Shown piece by piece: positions 9,378 through 18,673 of a stretch of 64,000 bases of DNA. The DNA is from an uncultured Pirellulaceae bacterium (lineage in GTDB: Bacteria; Planctomycetota; Planctomycetia; Pirellulales; Pirellulaceae). Under the pieces are notes generated by a model, which made no database searches, was not told where the DNA came from, and saw only the letters and a list, made by a program, of their open reading frames with translations. The position numbers and the translations under genes were made by a program. Location of the stretch: the NCBI GenBank assembly GCA_937941455.1, contig CALDHM010000019.1, positions 1 to 64,000 of the forward strand, in the 5' to 3' direction. Position 1 is the first letter of the stretch. The number at the start of each line of letters is the position of its first letter.

Positions 9378-9755
9378 ATGAAAGTAGCCTATGTTTTTGC
9401 GGCCAATATGGCCTGCACGTTCAAGTTGGCGACGATGATTTTGCCGCAACTGGAGCAGGGAACGCACGGAGCCCAGGTCATCGGTATGATGTTCTTTGAC
9501 GACAACATTTATACGCTCCGATCCGGTGACCCGATCGGAGAGCGGCTGGCGAAAATCGCCCGTGAGCAAAACATTCTGCTGATGGTCTGCGACCAGTGCG
9601 CCGTTCGGCGCGGATTGGCCGAGGGCGGTTTTTCGCAGTGTGGCAGCGGAGAGGTGCAGGCCAAGGGACTTGTGGAAGGAGTGGTCGCTGGCTGTTTTCC
9701 GCAACTCTACGCCGCCCTGGCTGGCAATCCCCCTGATCAAGTCATCACGTTATGA
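9378..9755 (+). CDS. DsrE/DsrF-like family protein
   Basis: MKVAYVFAANMACTFKLATMILPQLEQGTHGAQVIGMMFFDDNIYTL...GDPIGERLAKIAREQNILLMVCDQCAVRRGLAEG...DQVITL. Confidence 0.75.
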   Translation: MKVAYVFAANMACTFKLATMILPQLEQGTHGAQVIGMMFFDDNIYTLRSGDPIGERLAKIAREQNILLMVCDQCAVRRGLAEGGFSQCGSGEVQAKGLVEGVVAGCFPQLYAALAGNPPDQVITL

Positions 9756-9812
9756 AACGATTTGACTGAACCAAAGTGTAACGTACTTCCACAACAACTG
9801 AAGGAGCTGAAC

Positions 9813-9884
9813 GTGAGACGGAAGAAAAGGCGACTGCTGTCGCGGAAAACTTGGATGGCTCCCCTAAACAACCATTTCTTTTAA
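9813..9884 (+). CDS. Candidate 23-aa basic small protein (GTG start)
   Basis: AAGGAG SD-like motif 7 nt upstream of GTG; VRRKKRRLLSRKTWMAPLNNHFF*. Confidence 0.35.
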   Translation: MRRKKRRLLSRKTWMAPLNNHFF

Positions 9885-9899
9885 TTCAGAGGCGCCGTA

Positions 9900-11015
9900 A
9901 TGAAGAGTGAACCCGTCGATGTCATCGTCATCGGAGCTGGCGCGGCAGGAGTCGGAGTGGGGGTCGCGCTACGGCATGCAGGGATCGACAATTTTGCGAT
10001 ACTCGACCGCTTTGAAGTCGGCGCTTCCTTCCGCCGGTGGCCGGCAGAAACGCGGTTCATTACCCCCTCATTTCCAACCAATTCGATTGGCATGCTGGAC
10101 ATCAACTCGGTGGCCCTCGGAGTTTCGCCTGCGTACAGTATGGGAGTCGAGCATCCGACTGGGGCCGAATATGCGGCTCACTTGCAGGGAGTCGCTAAGT
10201 TCTTCGAACTGCCCGTCCAAGCTGGGATTGAAGTGCTCCGCATCACGCGCGTCGGCCAGGATTTCCGAGTTGATACGGCCAAAGAAACCCTTCGCTGCAA
10301 ACATGTCATTTGGGCGGCGGGAGAATTTCAATACCCGACAACAAAGCTCTTTCCCGGCAGCGAGCTGTGCAGGCACACGGCCACGATTCCCACCTACAGC
10401 AGCCTCGCAGGGGACGAGTTCGTCATCATCGGCGGTTACGAAAGTGGGATCGATGCGGCGTACCACTTGGCCTTACGAGGTAAGCCAGTGCAACTGCTCG
10501 AGAAGGGTTGTCCTTGGAACGACGAGAGTTCTGACCCGAGTGTCTCGCTGTCAACCTACTCGTTGGAACGGATGCGCGACACACGCTTCCGGGAAAATGT
10601 AGAGCTATATCCCAATTGTTCTGTCGAGTCGGTTTTCCATCGTGAAGGCGTCTATGAAGTTGCCTGCGCGGATGGTCGGAGTGTGACGACTCGATCCCAG
10701 CCTTTGCTAGCTACAGGCTTTGCAGGCAGCCACAAACTCGTGGCCGATTTGTTCCAGCTGCGGGACGACGGCTTTCCGCTCTTGAACCAGCACGATGAGT
10801 CGACGATCACGCCGGGCCTTTTCTTGTGCGGTCCCTCTGTGCGGCACGACGAGCATGTGTTTTGCTTCATCTACAAATTTCGGCAGCGGTTTGCGGTCGT
10901 CGCCAAGGCGATTGCAAACTCACTCGGCCTGCCCGCGGAAGAGCTGGAGATGTATCGCAAGTGGGGAATGTACTTGGATGACTTGTCCTGTTGTGGGGAA
11001 GAATGTGTCTGTTAA
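9900..11015 (+). CDS. FAD-dependent NAD(P)-binding oxidoreductase (CzcO/flavin monooxygenase-like) with Cys-rich tail
   Basis: VIVIGAGAAGVGVGVALRHAG; second nucleotide-binding stretch VIIGGYESGIDAAYHLA; C-terminus DDLSCCGEECVC. Confidence 0.85.
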   Translation: MKSEPVDVIVIGAGAAGVGVGVALRHAGIDNFAILDRFEVGASFRRWPAETRFITPSFPTNSIGMLDINSVALGVSPAYSMGVEHPTGAEYAAHLQGVAKFFELPVQAGIEVLRITRVGQDFRVDTAKETLRCKHVIWAAGEFQYPTTKLFPGSELCRHTATIPTYSSLAGDEFVIIGGYESGIDAAYHLALRGKPVQLLEKGCPWNDESSDPSVSLSTYSLERMRDTRFRENVELYPNCSVESVFHREGVYEVACADGRSVTTRSQPLLATGFAGSHKLVADLFQLRDDGFPLLNQHDESTITPGLFLCGPSVRHDEHVFCFIYKFRQRFAVVAKAIANSLGLPAEELEMYRKWGMYLDDLSCCGEECVC

Positions 11016-11562
11016 CGCATCGCTTGAGCCCTATTGGCGCAATGACGAGAAGCTCGCTCTGATGAGTGGCCTGATGCATCAGCAGCTTTATGTGATCGGC
11101 CGCGATATCGAATCCAAGCACGGCAATCTATTGATGCAATTTGGAGCGAAAAAAACCTGTGCTCCGGAGGGTTGTGCCGTCAGCCTGTATTCCTTTACGT
11201 TGCCCGGCAAGTATCGGCTGGCTCTGCGCGGTTTTGGGGTGTTCATCGGAGCGGATCACCTCGGCGGTATCTTCATCCGTCGCTACGAAGTAGAACCGCG
11301 CTGGATGCCGTCCTCGCGGTTCGAACCGATCGTCTGGTTGCCGCAGCAAATGCCTCGCCTGCGCAAAGTTCGCGTTTCGGAGATAGAGCCCGCGCGGAAG
11401 CTCACCGATCAAGTCATGCAGTTCTTTATCTGCTATGAGCTGTGGATTCGTGAACGCTTCGGGAAACGGCTTCGAGTTGGCCAGTTGGTGAGCTTTAAGC
11501 GATTAGGTAATCAGCGTGTTTACTGGGACATGGCCGAGGCCTGGGAGGACGTACGGAAATGA
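11005..11562 (+). CDS. Uncharacterised protein with CAPEGC motif, translationally coupled to the flavoprotein
   Basis: GTG at 11005 overlaps upstream stop by 11 nt; conserved-looking NLLMQFGAKKTCAPEGCAVSLYSFTLPGKYRLALRGFGVFIG; same strand and tight packing. Confidence 0.65.
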   Translation: MSVNASLEPYWRNDEKLALMSGLMHQQLYVIGRDIESKHGNLLMQFGAKKTCAPEGCAVSLYSFTLPGKYRLALRGFGVFIGADHLGGIFIRRYEVEPRWMPSSRFEPIVWLPQQMPRLRKVRVSEIEPARKLTDQVMQFFICYELWIRERFGKRLRVGQLVSFKRLGNQRVYWDMAEAWEDVRK

Positions 11563-11635
11563 TGGATGCTAACTCGTTTTTTTGCCGCAGCTTCTTGATG
11601 AAGATTACTCGGTGTTTAACTAATTTGGGAAGGCT

Positions 11636-12862
11636 ATGAAAAAACTACCCGTAACCGTCCTCTCTGGTTTTCTTGGGGCCGGTAAAACGACACTTCTCAA
11701 TCATGTCCTCTGCAATCGCCAAGGATTGCGTGTTGCCGTGATTGTCAATGATATGAGCGAGGTGAACATCGATGCTCAGTTGATCGCTGGCGGCGATGCT
11801 CGGCTGAGTCGAACCGACGAAAAACTCATCGAGATGACAAACGGTTGCATCTGTTGTACGCTCCGCGAGGACTTGCTCGTCGAAGTCGCCAACCTGGCCA
11901 AGGAAGGCCGTTTTGATTATCTATTGATTGAATCGACGGGTATCTCCGAGCCTGCACCCGTCGCAGATACGTTTACATTTGCTTTGGCAGATGGTGTGGC
12001 GCTTTCGGAAATTGCCGAGCTAGACACGATGGTCACCGTGGTCGACTGTGCTAACTTTTTGACAGAGCTTCAGTTGAGCAAGGATCTGCAAAGCTTGGGG
12101 CAGGCGGTCAATGAGAACGACACGCGCACCGTTGCCGACCTGCTTATCGATCAAGTCGAGTTTGCCAATGTCATTGTGCTCAACAAAACAGACGCCGTCG
12201 ATGAGGCCACCCTGCAGAAGATCGAATCGCTAGTCGAGCAATTGAATCCATACGCGCTTAAGGTGAAAAGCGAGTTCGGAAAGATCGAACCCTCAAGCAT
12301 TCTTGGAACGAGCCGTTTTGATTTTGAAGTAGCCAAGCAGTCCAAGGGTTGGCAGTTGACGTTGCGCGGCGAGGGAGCCAATGAAACGGAAGAATATGGC
12401 GTGACCAGTTTCGTCTATCGGGCGCGACGTCCATTCCACCCCGCACGCTTCTACGATCGCTTGAGTCGAGATTGGCATGGTATCCTGCGTTCCAAAGGGT
12501 TCTTTTGGCTCGCCAGTCGTCTCGATAAAATCGGCGTTTGGTCGCAAGCCGGCAGTATGGCTCGGCTTGACTTTGGCGGCTTCTGGTGGGCGGCGATACC
12601 AAGAGACTATTGGCCTGACATTCCGCAGATTCGAGACTCGATCGATAAGGTCTGGCACCCAGGCGTTGGTGATTGCCGTCAGGAACTGGTTTTCATTGGA
12701 ATCGACATGGATGAACTGGAGATTTACGATTCTCTGCAAGCATGTTTGTTGACCGACGAGGAGATGGCGCTTGGCCCTGCTGCTTGGATGTCCTTCGCAG
12801 ATCCGTTTCCCAAGTGGAACCGTACCGTTGACGACTTGTTGGCTGCAGCGCGATTATCGTAG
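11636..12862 (+). CDS. COG0523 GTP-binding metallochaperone, paralog 2
   Basis: [47 protein letters not shown]...[12 protein letters not shown], very close to the 1955 product. Confidence 0.93.
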   Translation: MKKLPVTVLSGFLGAGKTTLLNHVLCNRQGLRVAVIVNDMSEVNIDAQLIAGGDARLSRTDEKLIEMTNGCICCTLREDLLVEVANLAKEGRFDYLLIESTGISEPAPVADTFTFALADGVALSEIAELDTMVTVVDCANFLTELQLSKDLQSLGQAVNENDTRTVADLLIDQVEFANVIVLNKTDAVDEATLQKIESLVEQLNPYALKVKSEFGKIEPSSILGTSRFDFEVAKQSKGWQLTLRGEGANETEEYGVTSFVYRARRPFHPARFYDRLSRDWHGILRSKGFFWLASRLDKIGVWSQAGSMARLDFGGFWWAAIPRDYWPDIPQIRDSIDKVWHPGVGDCRQELVFIGIDMDELEIYDSLQACLLTDEEMALGPAAWMSFADPFPKWNRTVDDLLAAARLS

Positions 12863-12955
12863 TCAGTGAGTCAAAATAACAGCCTATTCAACAGGCATTC
12901 CAGCCTGACCAGAAATAGAAAACAATCGCAAAATTAGAATGCCGTTGAAATTCAA

Positions 12956-14788
12956 GTGGATTTATCCTTGAACGCATTATCAATCGCAACGAGAGTCTGG
13001 ATAAAGCTGAGTTGGTTGTTGGCTATTTCGGTTGTTGGCCTCATTTTAGCAAAGCCAACTCTTGTATCCGCACAGGATCGAGGCATTGCCGATTTGAGCC
13101 GCGTGGCAACTGCCGCCGCTGAGAGTGCCGTTTCTCGCGAAGCTTTTTTCTCACTAGAGTCGCTCGACGAGTCGACGAGGCGGTTATCCGAAGAGTTGCT
13201 GTTCAAGGCTCTGGACAGCGAAGCCTTCTACAGCCTAGTCGGCCAATTGAAACCAGTCTCCGAAGGATTTTGGGGAGGATTTTTTTCGATTGATCCGGTT
13301 GATCTTACGGAAATCCAACAAGTTCGCGCGGCCCTGCAACCTTGGAACGTACCCGGCCTGTACTTTGCTGATGTTCTGATTTACGAGACGATTCAATTCG
13401 GACAACGTTATGCCTCTGCTTACATCGTGCACATACCGAGTCTGCGGAAAGTGATTGAAAGGGAGCGGGAATTCTTTTCCCGTTGGGGAATCACGAGTGA
13501 TTCTCTTCCCAACGAAGTCATGCTGACCATTGAGCGGAGTCGTCAGCCGGATGAGCGATGGCGAGGCTTTGGGCTGGTTTTCGGCTATCCAAAATACGCC
13601 ATCGATTTTTTTGTCGCCGCCGGATTGCATCAACGCGCCACCGGTGAGTTCGTTGAGCGGGATTTCCGACAGATCGCCACGTTTTCCAGTCGCTCTGGCC
13701 GCTTTGTCTACGCGGTGCCCAAGCTCAATCCGTTGTTGCCCGAGGATATCGCGTTGCAGCAGCGTGCAGCAGCTCTGTTGCTGGAATACAAGTCACTTCG
13801 TCCAAAATATGCCATGCCAACGAAAAATCCCGCCGAACTGCTGCGGGATTGGATGGATGATGGCAGCGGGAACTGCCACCCCGATCATCTGTTGGGCAAA
13901 CTTCCGCTGCGGACCGAGGCCGAGTTGGACGCCGAAATCGCCAGTTGGAAAGCGCCCGAAACTCAGCCTCCTGAAGTGAAGTTCAACCATCTCTACGTTG
14001 TCCTGAACCAGGAAGACTTTGAAGCGGTTCGCAATTCGCAGTTCATGCTCCATCAGTTGGCCGCTTCCGACCAGGGATTCCCAAGGTTCCTGCCGGTCGA
14101 CGACGAATGCCAGTCGATTTATTTGCGCGGGCGTGATACCTACCTCGAAATATTCGGACCAGAAAATCAATTTCGCGAGCCCCCAGGAAAATTTGGTCTG
14201 GCGTGGTCCGTGGAGAAAGTCGGTGAGCTGGATACTGCGGAACGACGGCTTGCCGACCCAAATGCAAACGAATGGACTCGGGTTTTGAACCGCTGGGACT
14301 TTGATCGCGAAGGGGCCGTCGATTGGTATCACGCACTGTATCGCAGCGAGCCACCAGCCGAGGATGCGGTCTGGTGGTTCAGCGAAACCCACATCGACTT
14401 TATTCCCGCTCTCTATCCGCACCTGGCGTCGGATGGGGAGCGGATTTTGCGGCGAGACTTCCTGCACTCGCGGTATGACTCGACTCGGCTCTTAAAGAAC
14501 GTGACAAGCCTGACCATCGAGTTGCCACTAGCTGCCGCCCGTTTGCTGCGAAGGGACATGGAACAAGTGGGATGGCGGAGCGAAGAGTTTGACTCACGCA
14601 CGTGGATTCTACGCGGCCCCGAGTTTCGCATTCTGCTGATGGTTCAACCGCCGGGAACGCCATCCAAAATCCGTTCGATCGGCTTTGAGACCAATCCGGT
14701 CATCGCCCCTCCAGCAGAACTTGAAATGGGTCAGCACATCAAGCTGAATTTTGATGGCAATCAATCGGGGTGGCTAAAGTTCGAGTAG
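12956..14788 (+). CDS. Exported two-part protein; C-terminal half DUF5829-like
   Basis: Hydrophobic N-terminus; PPEVKFNHLYVVLNQEDFEAVRNSQFMLHQLA...TYLEIFGPE... typical of DUF5829-like proteins. Confidence 0.65.
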   Translation: MDLSLNALSIATRVWIKLSWLLAISVVGLILAKPTLVSAQDRGIADLSRVATAAAESAVSREAFFSLESLDESTRRLSEELLFKALDSEAFYSLVGQLKPVSEGFWGGFFSIDPVDLTEIQQVRAALQPWNVPGLYFADVLIYETIQFGQRYASAYIVHIPSLRKVIEREREFFSRWGITSDSLPNEVMLTIERSRQPDERWRGFGLVFGYPKYAIDFFVAAGLHQRATGEFVERDFRQIATFSSRSGRFVYAVPKLNPLLPEDIALQQRAAALLLEYKSLRPKYAMPTKNPAELLRDWMDDGSGNCHPDHLLGKLPLRTEAELDAEIASWKAPETQPPEVKFNHLYVVLNQEDFEAVRNSQFMLHQLAASDQGFPRFLPVDDECQSIYLRGRDTYLEIFGPENQFREPPGKFGLAWSVEKVGELDTAERRLADPNANEWTRVLNRWDFDREGAVDWYHALYRSEPPAEDAVWWFSETHIDFIPALYPHLASDGERILRRDFLHSRYDSTRLLKNVTSLTIELPLAAARLLRRDMEQVGWRSEEFDSRTWILRGPEFRILLMVQPPGTPSKIRSIGFETNPVIAPPAELEMGQHIKLNFDGNQSGWLKFE

Positions 14789-14899
14789 GATTCGCCTGAC
14801 GAGCACTCCCGGTCTTACTCGTTGAATTGCAATCACCTTCTTTTCGAGGGTGGCAGCTTGTTTTTTTATTTTGCCTAGTCGTTTAATGGGAAAATCGAG

Positions 14900-16132
14900 C
14901 TAGCGGAGTTTCTTGAAGATCACGTTGTCGAATGAAATTGAGCCGGTGGCTCCGAACAGGCCGAAGCGGACGATGACCTCGCGAGCGGCTTTAGGGACCG
15001 AGATATCTTTTTGATGGGTCCGCCACCCGGTTTGGGTTCCCACAAATGGGCCGAAGAATTCTTCGTGAATGATGCGGCGATCTTGGTCGTAGAACGCCAC
15101 CACGAACGAAGCGAAATCGTATTCCCCTGGTCCCTTGACGACCCCCTCGAATCGCGTCGTGACCCCCATCGACAATCGCGAGACCTGGCGGCCATCCACC
15201 ATGACGCCTTGCATCAGGTGAGCGTTTTGGCCGGGAACTTGGTTGTCGAATTTCACGAAGTGCTTGCCGCTGGGAGCCGCGTCATCAGCCACACAAGTCA
15301 AAAGTCGCTCGTAATACCAGCCTTTGACAAAGTTATTTTCATCGAGTCCGTCCTCGAAGTCAGGATTGACGAGCACTGGGTTGGCTGGATCCGGTTTGAT
15401 GGCACGCTTATTTTCGGCCTCGCCGGTCATAGGGACAAACAAAGTCGGTTGCAGCGCCGTCTGAATCAATTCACCATTTCGTTTCTCAAATAGACAAAGC
15501 GTTTGTTGATGGCGCTGCCCGACGGGGACCACCATCTTGCCCCCTTCGGCCAATTGATCGATAAGGGGTTGCGGTACGTTTTCTGGGGAGCAAGTCACGA
15601 TGATTTTGTCGAAGGGAGCGTGCTCTTCCCAGCCAAGATACCCGTCGCCGATTTTGACAAACACGTTGGAATACCCCAACCGCTCGAGAGTTTTCATCGC
15701 TTTGAGGCCGAGTTCTTCGACGATTTCGATCGTGTAGACTTCCTTGACAAGCGGGCTGAGAATCGCCGCTTGATAGCCGCTCCCTGTGCCGATTTCCAGC
15801 ACCTTGTCGGTCGGTTGAGGATCGAGGCATTCGGTCATGTAAGCCACGATAAAGGGGGAGGAGATCGTCTGTTGCTTCCCGATGGCAATCCCGCCATCGA
15901 TGTACGCTTGCTCCCAGACCTTGCGGGGCATGAATTCATGCCTCAGCGTTTCGCGCATCGCCTTGAGTACTCGCTCATTTTTGACCCCGGCTCCTACGAC
16001 GGCGAATTTGACCATTTCCTCGCGGCGGCGCGTCAATTCTTTTTCCGTTAGGTTTTGTCCTCTAACTGCAGAGATGTCAAACGAAAGAGTCAAAAAAATG
16101 AATGCGAAGAGAGATGCCGCAAAACGAGACAT
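14900..16132 (-). CDS. Protein-L-isoaspartate O-methyltransferase-like with signal peptide and C-terminal beta-sandwich-like extension
   Basis: VLEIGTGSGYQAAILSPLVKEVYTIEI, MVVPVGQRHQQTL; N-terminal MSRFAASLFAFIFLTLSFDISAVRGQ. Confidence 0.88.
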   Translation of the reverse strand: MSRFAASLFAFIFLTLSFDISAVRGQNLTEKELTRRREEMVKFAVVGAGVKNERVLKAMRETLRHEFMPRKVWEQAYIDGGIAIGKQQTISSPFIVAYMTECLDPQPTDKVLEIGTGSGYQAAILSPLVKEVYTIEIVEELGLKAMKTLERLGYSNVFVKIGDGYLGWEEHAPFDKIIVTCSPENVPQPLIDQLAEGGKMVVPVGQRHQQTLCLFEKRNGELIQTALQPTLFVPMTGEAENKRAIKPDPANPVLVNPDFEDGLDENNFVKGWYYERLLTCVADDAAPSGKHFVKFDNQVPGQNAHLMQGVMVDGRQVSRLSMGVTTRFEGVVKGPGEYDFASFVVAFYDQDRRIIHEEFFGPFVGTQTGWRTHQKDISVPKAAREVIVRFGLFGATGSISFDNVIFKKLR

Positions 16133-16219
16133 ATTCAAAAACCCCTGTTGCATCGAAAATCCGCCAATGCCAGTTCATTTTTTGTCGGCTACAAGCCCTA
16201 GGCAAGTCCACGCCGATAT

Positions 16220-16246
16220 GCCAGTCTATCGTAATCGTAGACCGGC
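16220..16246. promoter_or_regulatory. Inverted repeat GCCaGTCTA-N9-TAGACcGGC
   Basis: 9-bp arms with one mismatch in the divergent intergenic region. Confidence 0.35.
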
Positions 16247-16419
16247 GGCGACGATGGCAATGAGTATTCCTGCCGTTCTATCGAATCGAGTTTGAACAAC
16301 GGGACACCACTCGTTCTGACTACGAATTTTGCTGGACTCGAATCGGGTCTGGCGAGGTGCCGATCCTCGGTCTCAACAGTTCAACCCTTTTTCCCCCAAG
16401 TCATTCGATACGCATCGAT

Positions 16420-17164
16420 GGTGGAAGCTACACGAAGTCAACATTCTGAAAGGCCCTGGTGGTATCTAGCCCCGCTGGCCGTACTATTCGCCGCCTCGTT
16501 ACTGGCACCTAGCGGACCGGATCCGAACTTCGACACCGAAGAGGCTCGATCGCAATTTGGGATGCACATGTTGATTTACTATGCGATCGTCGGCGGCGGT
16601 ATGCTTGCGGCGATCGGTATGGTGTGGCGCAAGGTTTTGGCGCACCACTCGCCGCAAATCTCGAGGCTCGCGATCATCACGGGAGTGTTAGGAGTCGTGG
16701 CCTGGATCTTGATTTGCCAGCTGAAATGGGAGTCGGCCGCGATCGAGGGTTTAGGGTTTCAAAAGTATTTGCCAGCGCGGATGGGATTCAACCCCTTCCG
16801 TCATTTCGACTCGCTGTGGATGCTTAGCCTGTTTTTGGCAGCTCGATTCGTTGTGCTGGCCATTGCTGTTCCGATTGCCGAAGAGTGGTTTCTCCGCGGA
16901 TTTCTGGCTCGCTATTTGGATGGCGGTGAACAGTGGCCGAAAATCGGTTTGCGAGAGATCTCGTTCCAAACGCTGGTCGCGATCGTGATTTTCTGCGTTT
17001 TATCTCATCCGCGCGAAGCGTTGGCCGCGGTGGTGTGGTTCAGCATGGTGAACTGGCTCATGAAGAAAACCGGCAATCTATGGGATTGCGTGGCCGCTCA
17101 TATGCTCACCAATTTTTTGCTGGGGATTTACATTTTGACCTTCGATGCCTGGCATTTGTGGTGA
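16420..17164 (+). CDS. CPBP-family intramembrane protease (CAAX prenyl protease-related, exosortase-associated type)
   Basis: IAEEWFLRGFLARYL and FCVLSHPREALAAVVWFSMVNWLMKKTGNLWDCVAAHMLTNFLLGIYI; multi-TM. Longer ORF opens at 16292. Confidence 0.75.
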
Positions 17165-18550
17165 TCCGACTACGGTGCTGAAGGCGACTCGACCGATCAA
17201 TCCTTGCCCAAACAATAACAGGCAGTTGGCCATGGGGATCAACGACACGTCGTGGAAAAGCCCGTTCACGACGTAGACGATCACCACTGCCAAGCCGAAG
17301 TACCCGAAGCGTGCCGATGCTGACGTTCCCGAGGCGGCAGTCTTGATCATCGACCAACTGCCGACAACCAACACTCCTAACATCGCCATTAAGGCCCCGC
17401 AGCCAATCAAGCCAACCTCGACGAGGTAAGATAGAAACACATTGTGCTGCGTGTAATCGAGAGCCTTCCGGATGGGTAAATGGTACTCATCGGTGTAATG
17501 ATAGGGCAGCTTATACTTGTGATACAAACCAAACCCGAAGCCAGTGATCGGCTTTTCTTGAAACATTTCCCAGGCGACCGCCGCAAATAGGGGCCGCAAA
17601 CGAATCGAATCCGACATATCCTCGACCGAGACGTTGCGATCCCGTTTGAATTGATTGAGGACCTCGAATCCGATCGTGTAGGCAAAGACCCCGAGGATCA
17701 ATGCACCGCACACGAGAGCCACTCGCCAGCGGGGTGTCGACCAGGCAATGACATAGACACCGGCGACCATCGCAGCTGCCATCCACACGCTCCGTGTCAG
17801 CGTCGCGAAAATACCGCCGCCGAGGACTAGTAAGAGCATGACCCAGGCAGGCCAATATTTTCGACGCGATTCAGGCAATTCGGTCAGCAGGGCTGCCAAA
17901 CCGAGGATCATCAAACTGCCGTTAATGACGGGATTCAGAAGTGGCCCGCGGCCGCGCCCCAAAAATTCCTCGAACTTTTCGCTCACGATATAGCGTGGAT
18001 AGACCAAGTCGTGCCACGCGCGCCACTCGGCAATCGCCAGCAAACCGAGCAAAGTCGCGAATACCAGCCAGACTCGAATCAACCAGCGCAGGTGTTGCGG
18101 CTCCCAAGCGGTATGTTTGACGATTCCATACACGAGAAGAGGGAAAAAATTGAAAAATAGCAACCGCGACAGTGGCAGGTTGTTGCGAAACTGGTAGTCG
18201 CCCAGCAGGGTGCTGAGTCCGATCACTCCAAACCAAAATAAAACGATAACATCGCAGCGATCCAGTTGTAGTTTCCCACCAAGATTTCGCCACAAATAAT
18301 ACAGCCACAATCCGGTCACTACTGCCAGCACGACGCGGTCGATCGTCAACGGGATCGGACCGACGTCCACGTGAAAAAATTCATACCCGAAAAAAATTTG
18401 AGCGAACAGGTAAACAGCAAGTCCCACCAAGATCACCACTGGCTGAATTGTGGGCCCGCGCCGCAAAACTACGAGTGCCCAGACGACGCTCGCAGCCAGA
18501 AATATCAGAACGATAGGATTCATGAGGGGAGCCGTACTGTGGCGATGCAA
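17078..18550 (-). CDS. O-antigen ligase/polymerase-family membrane protein
   Basis: Multi-TM protein with TRSVWMAA and ITGFGFGLYHKYKLPYHYTDEYHLPIRKALDYTQHNVFLSYLVEVGLIG. Confidence 0.8.
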   Translation of the reverse strand: MHRHSTAPLMNPIVLIFLAASVVWALVVLRRGPTIQPVVILVGLAVYLFAQIFFGYEFFHVDVGPIPLTIDRVVLAVVTGLWLYYLWRNLGGKLQLDRCDVIVLFWFGVIGLSTLLGDYQFRNNLPLSRLLFFNFFPLLVYGIVKHTAWEPQHLRWLIRVWLVFATLLGLLAIAEWRAWHDLVYPRYIVSEKFEEFLGRGRGPLLNPVINGSLMILGLAALLTELPESRRKYWPAWVMLLLVLGGGIFATLTRSVWMAAAMVAGVYVIAWSTPRWRVALVCGALILGVFAYTIGFEVLNQFKRDRNVSVEDMSDSIRLRPLFAAVAWEMFQEKPITGFGFGLYHKYKLPYHYTDEYHLPIRKALDYTQHNVFLSYLVEVGLIGCGALMAMLGVLVVGSWSMIKTAASGTSASARFGYFGLAVVIVYVVNGLFHDVSLIPMANCLLLFGQGLIGRVAFSTVVGSPQMPGIEGQNVNPQQKIGEHMSGHAIP

Positions 18551-18673
18551 ACCGTGTCATTTTTATCGGCTGAACCGCCAAGTTTCGCCTATTCCGTCGA
18601 CACGTTTCGTCGGCGTACGCTAGTGGATCGACGAAACTAGCCAATTTGAAAAACTTGGGCAAACCGAACTGCA

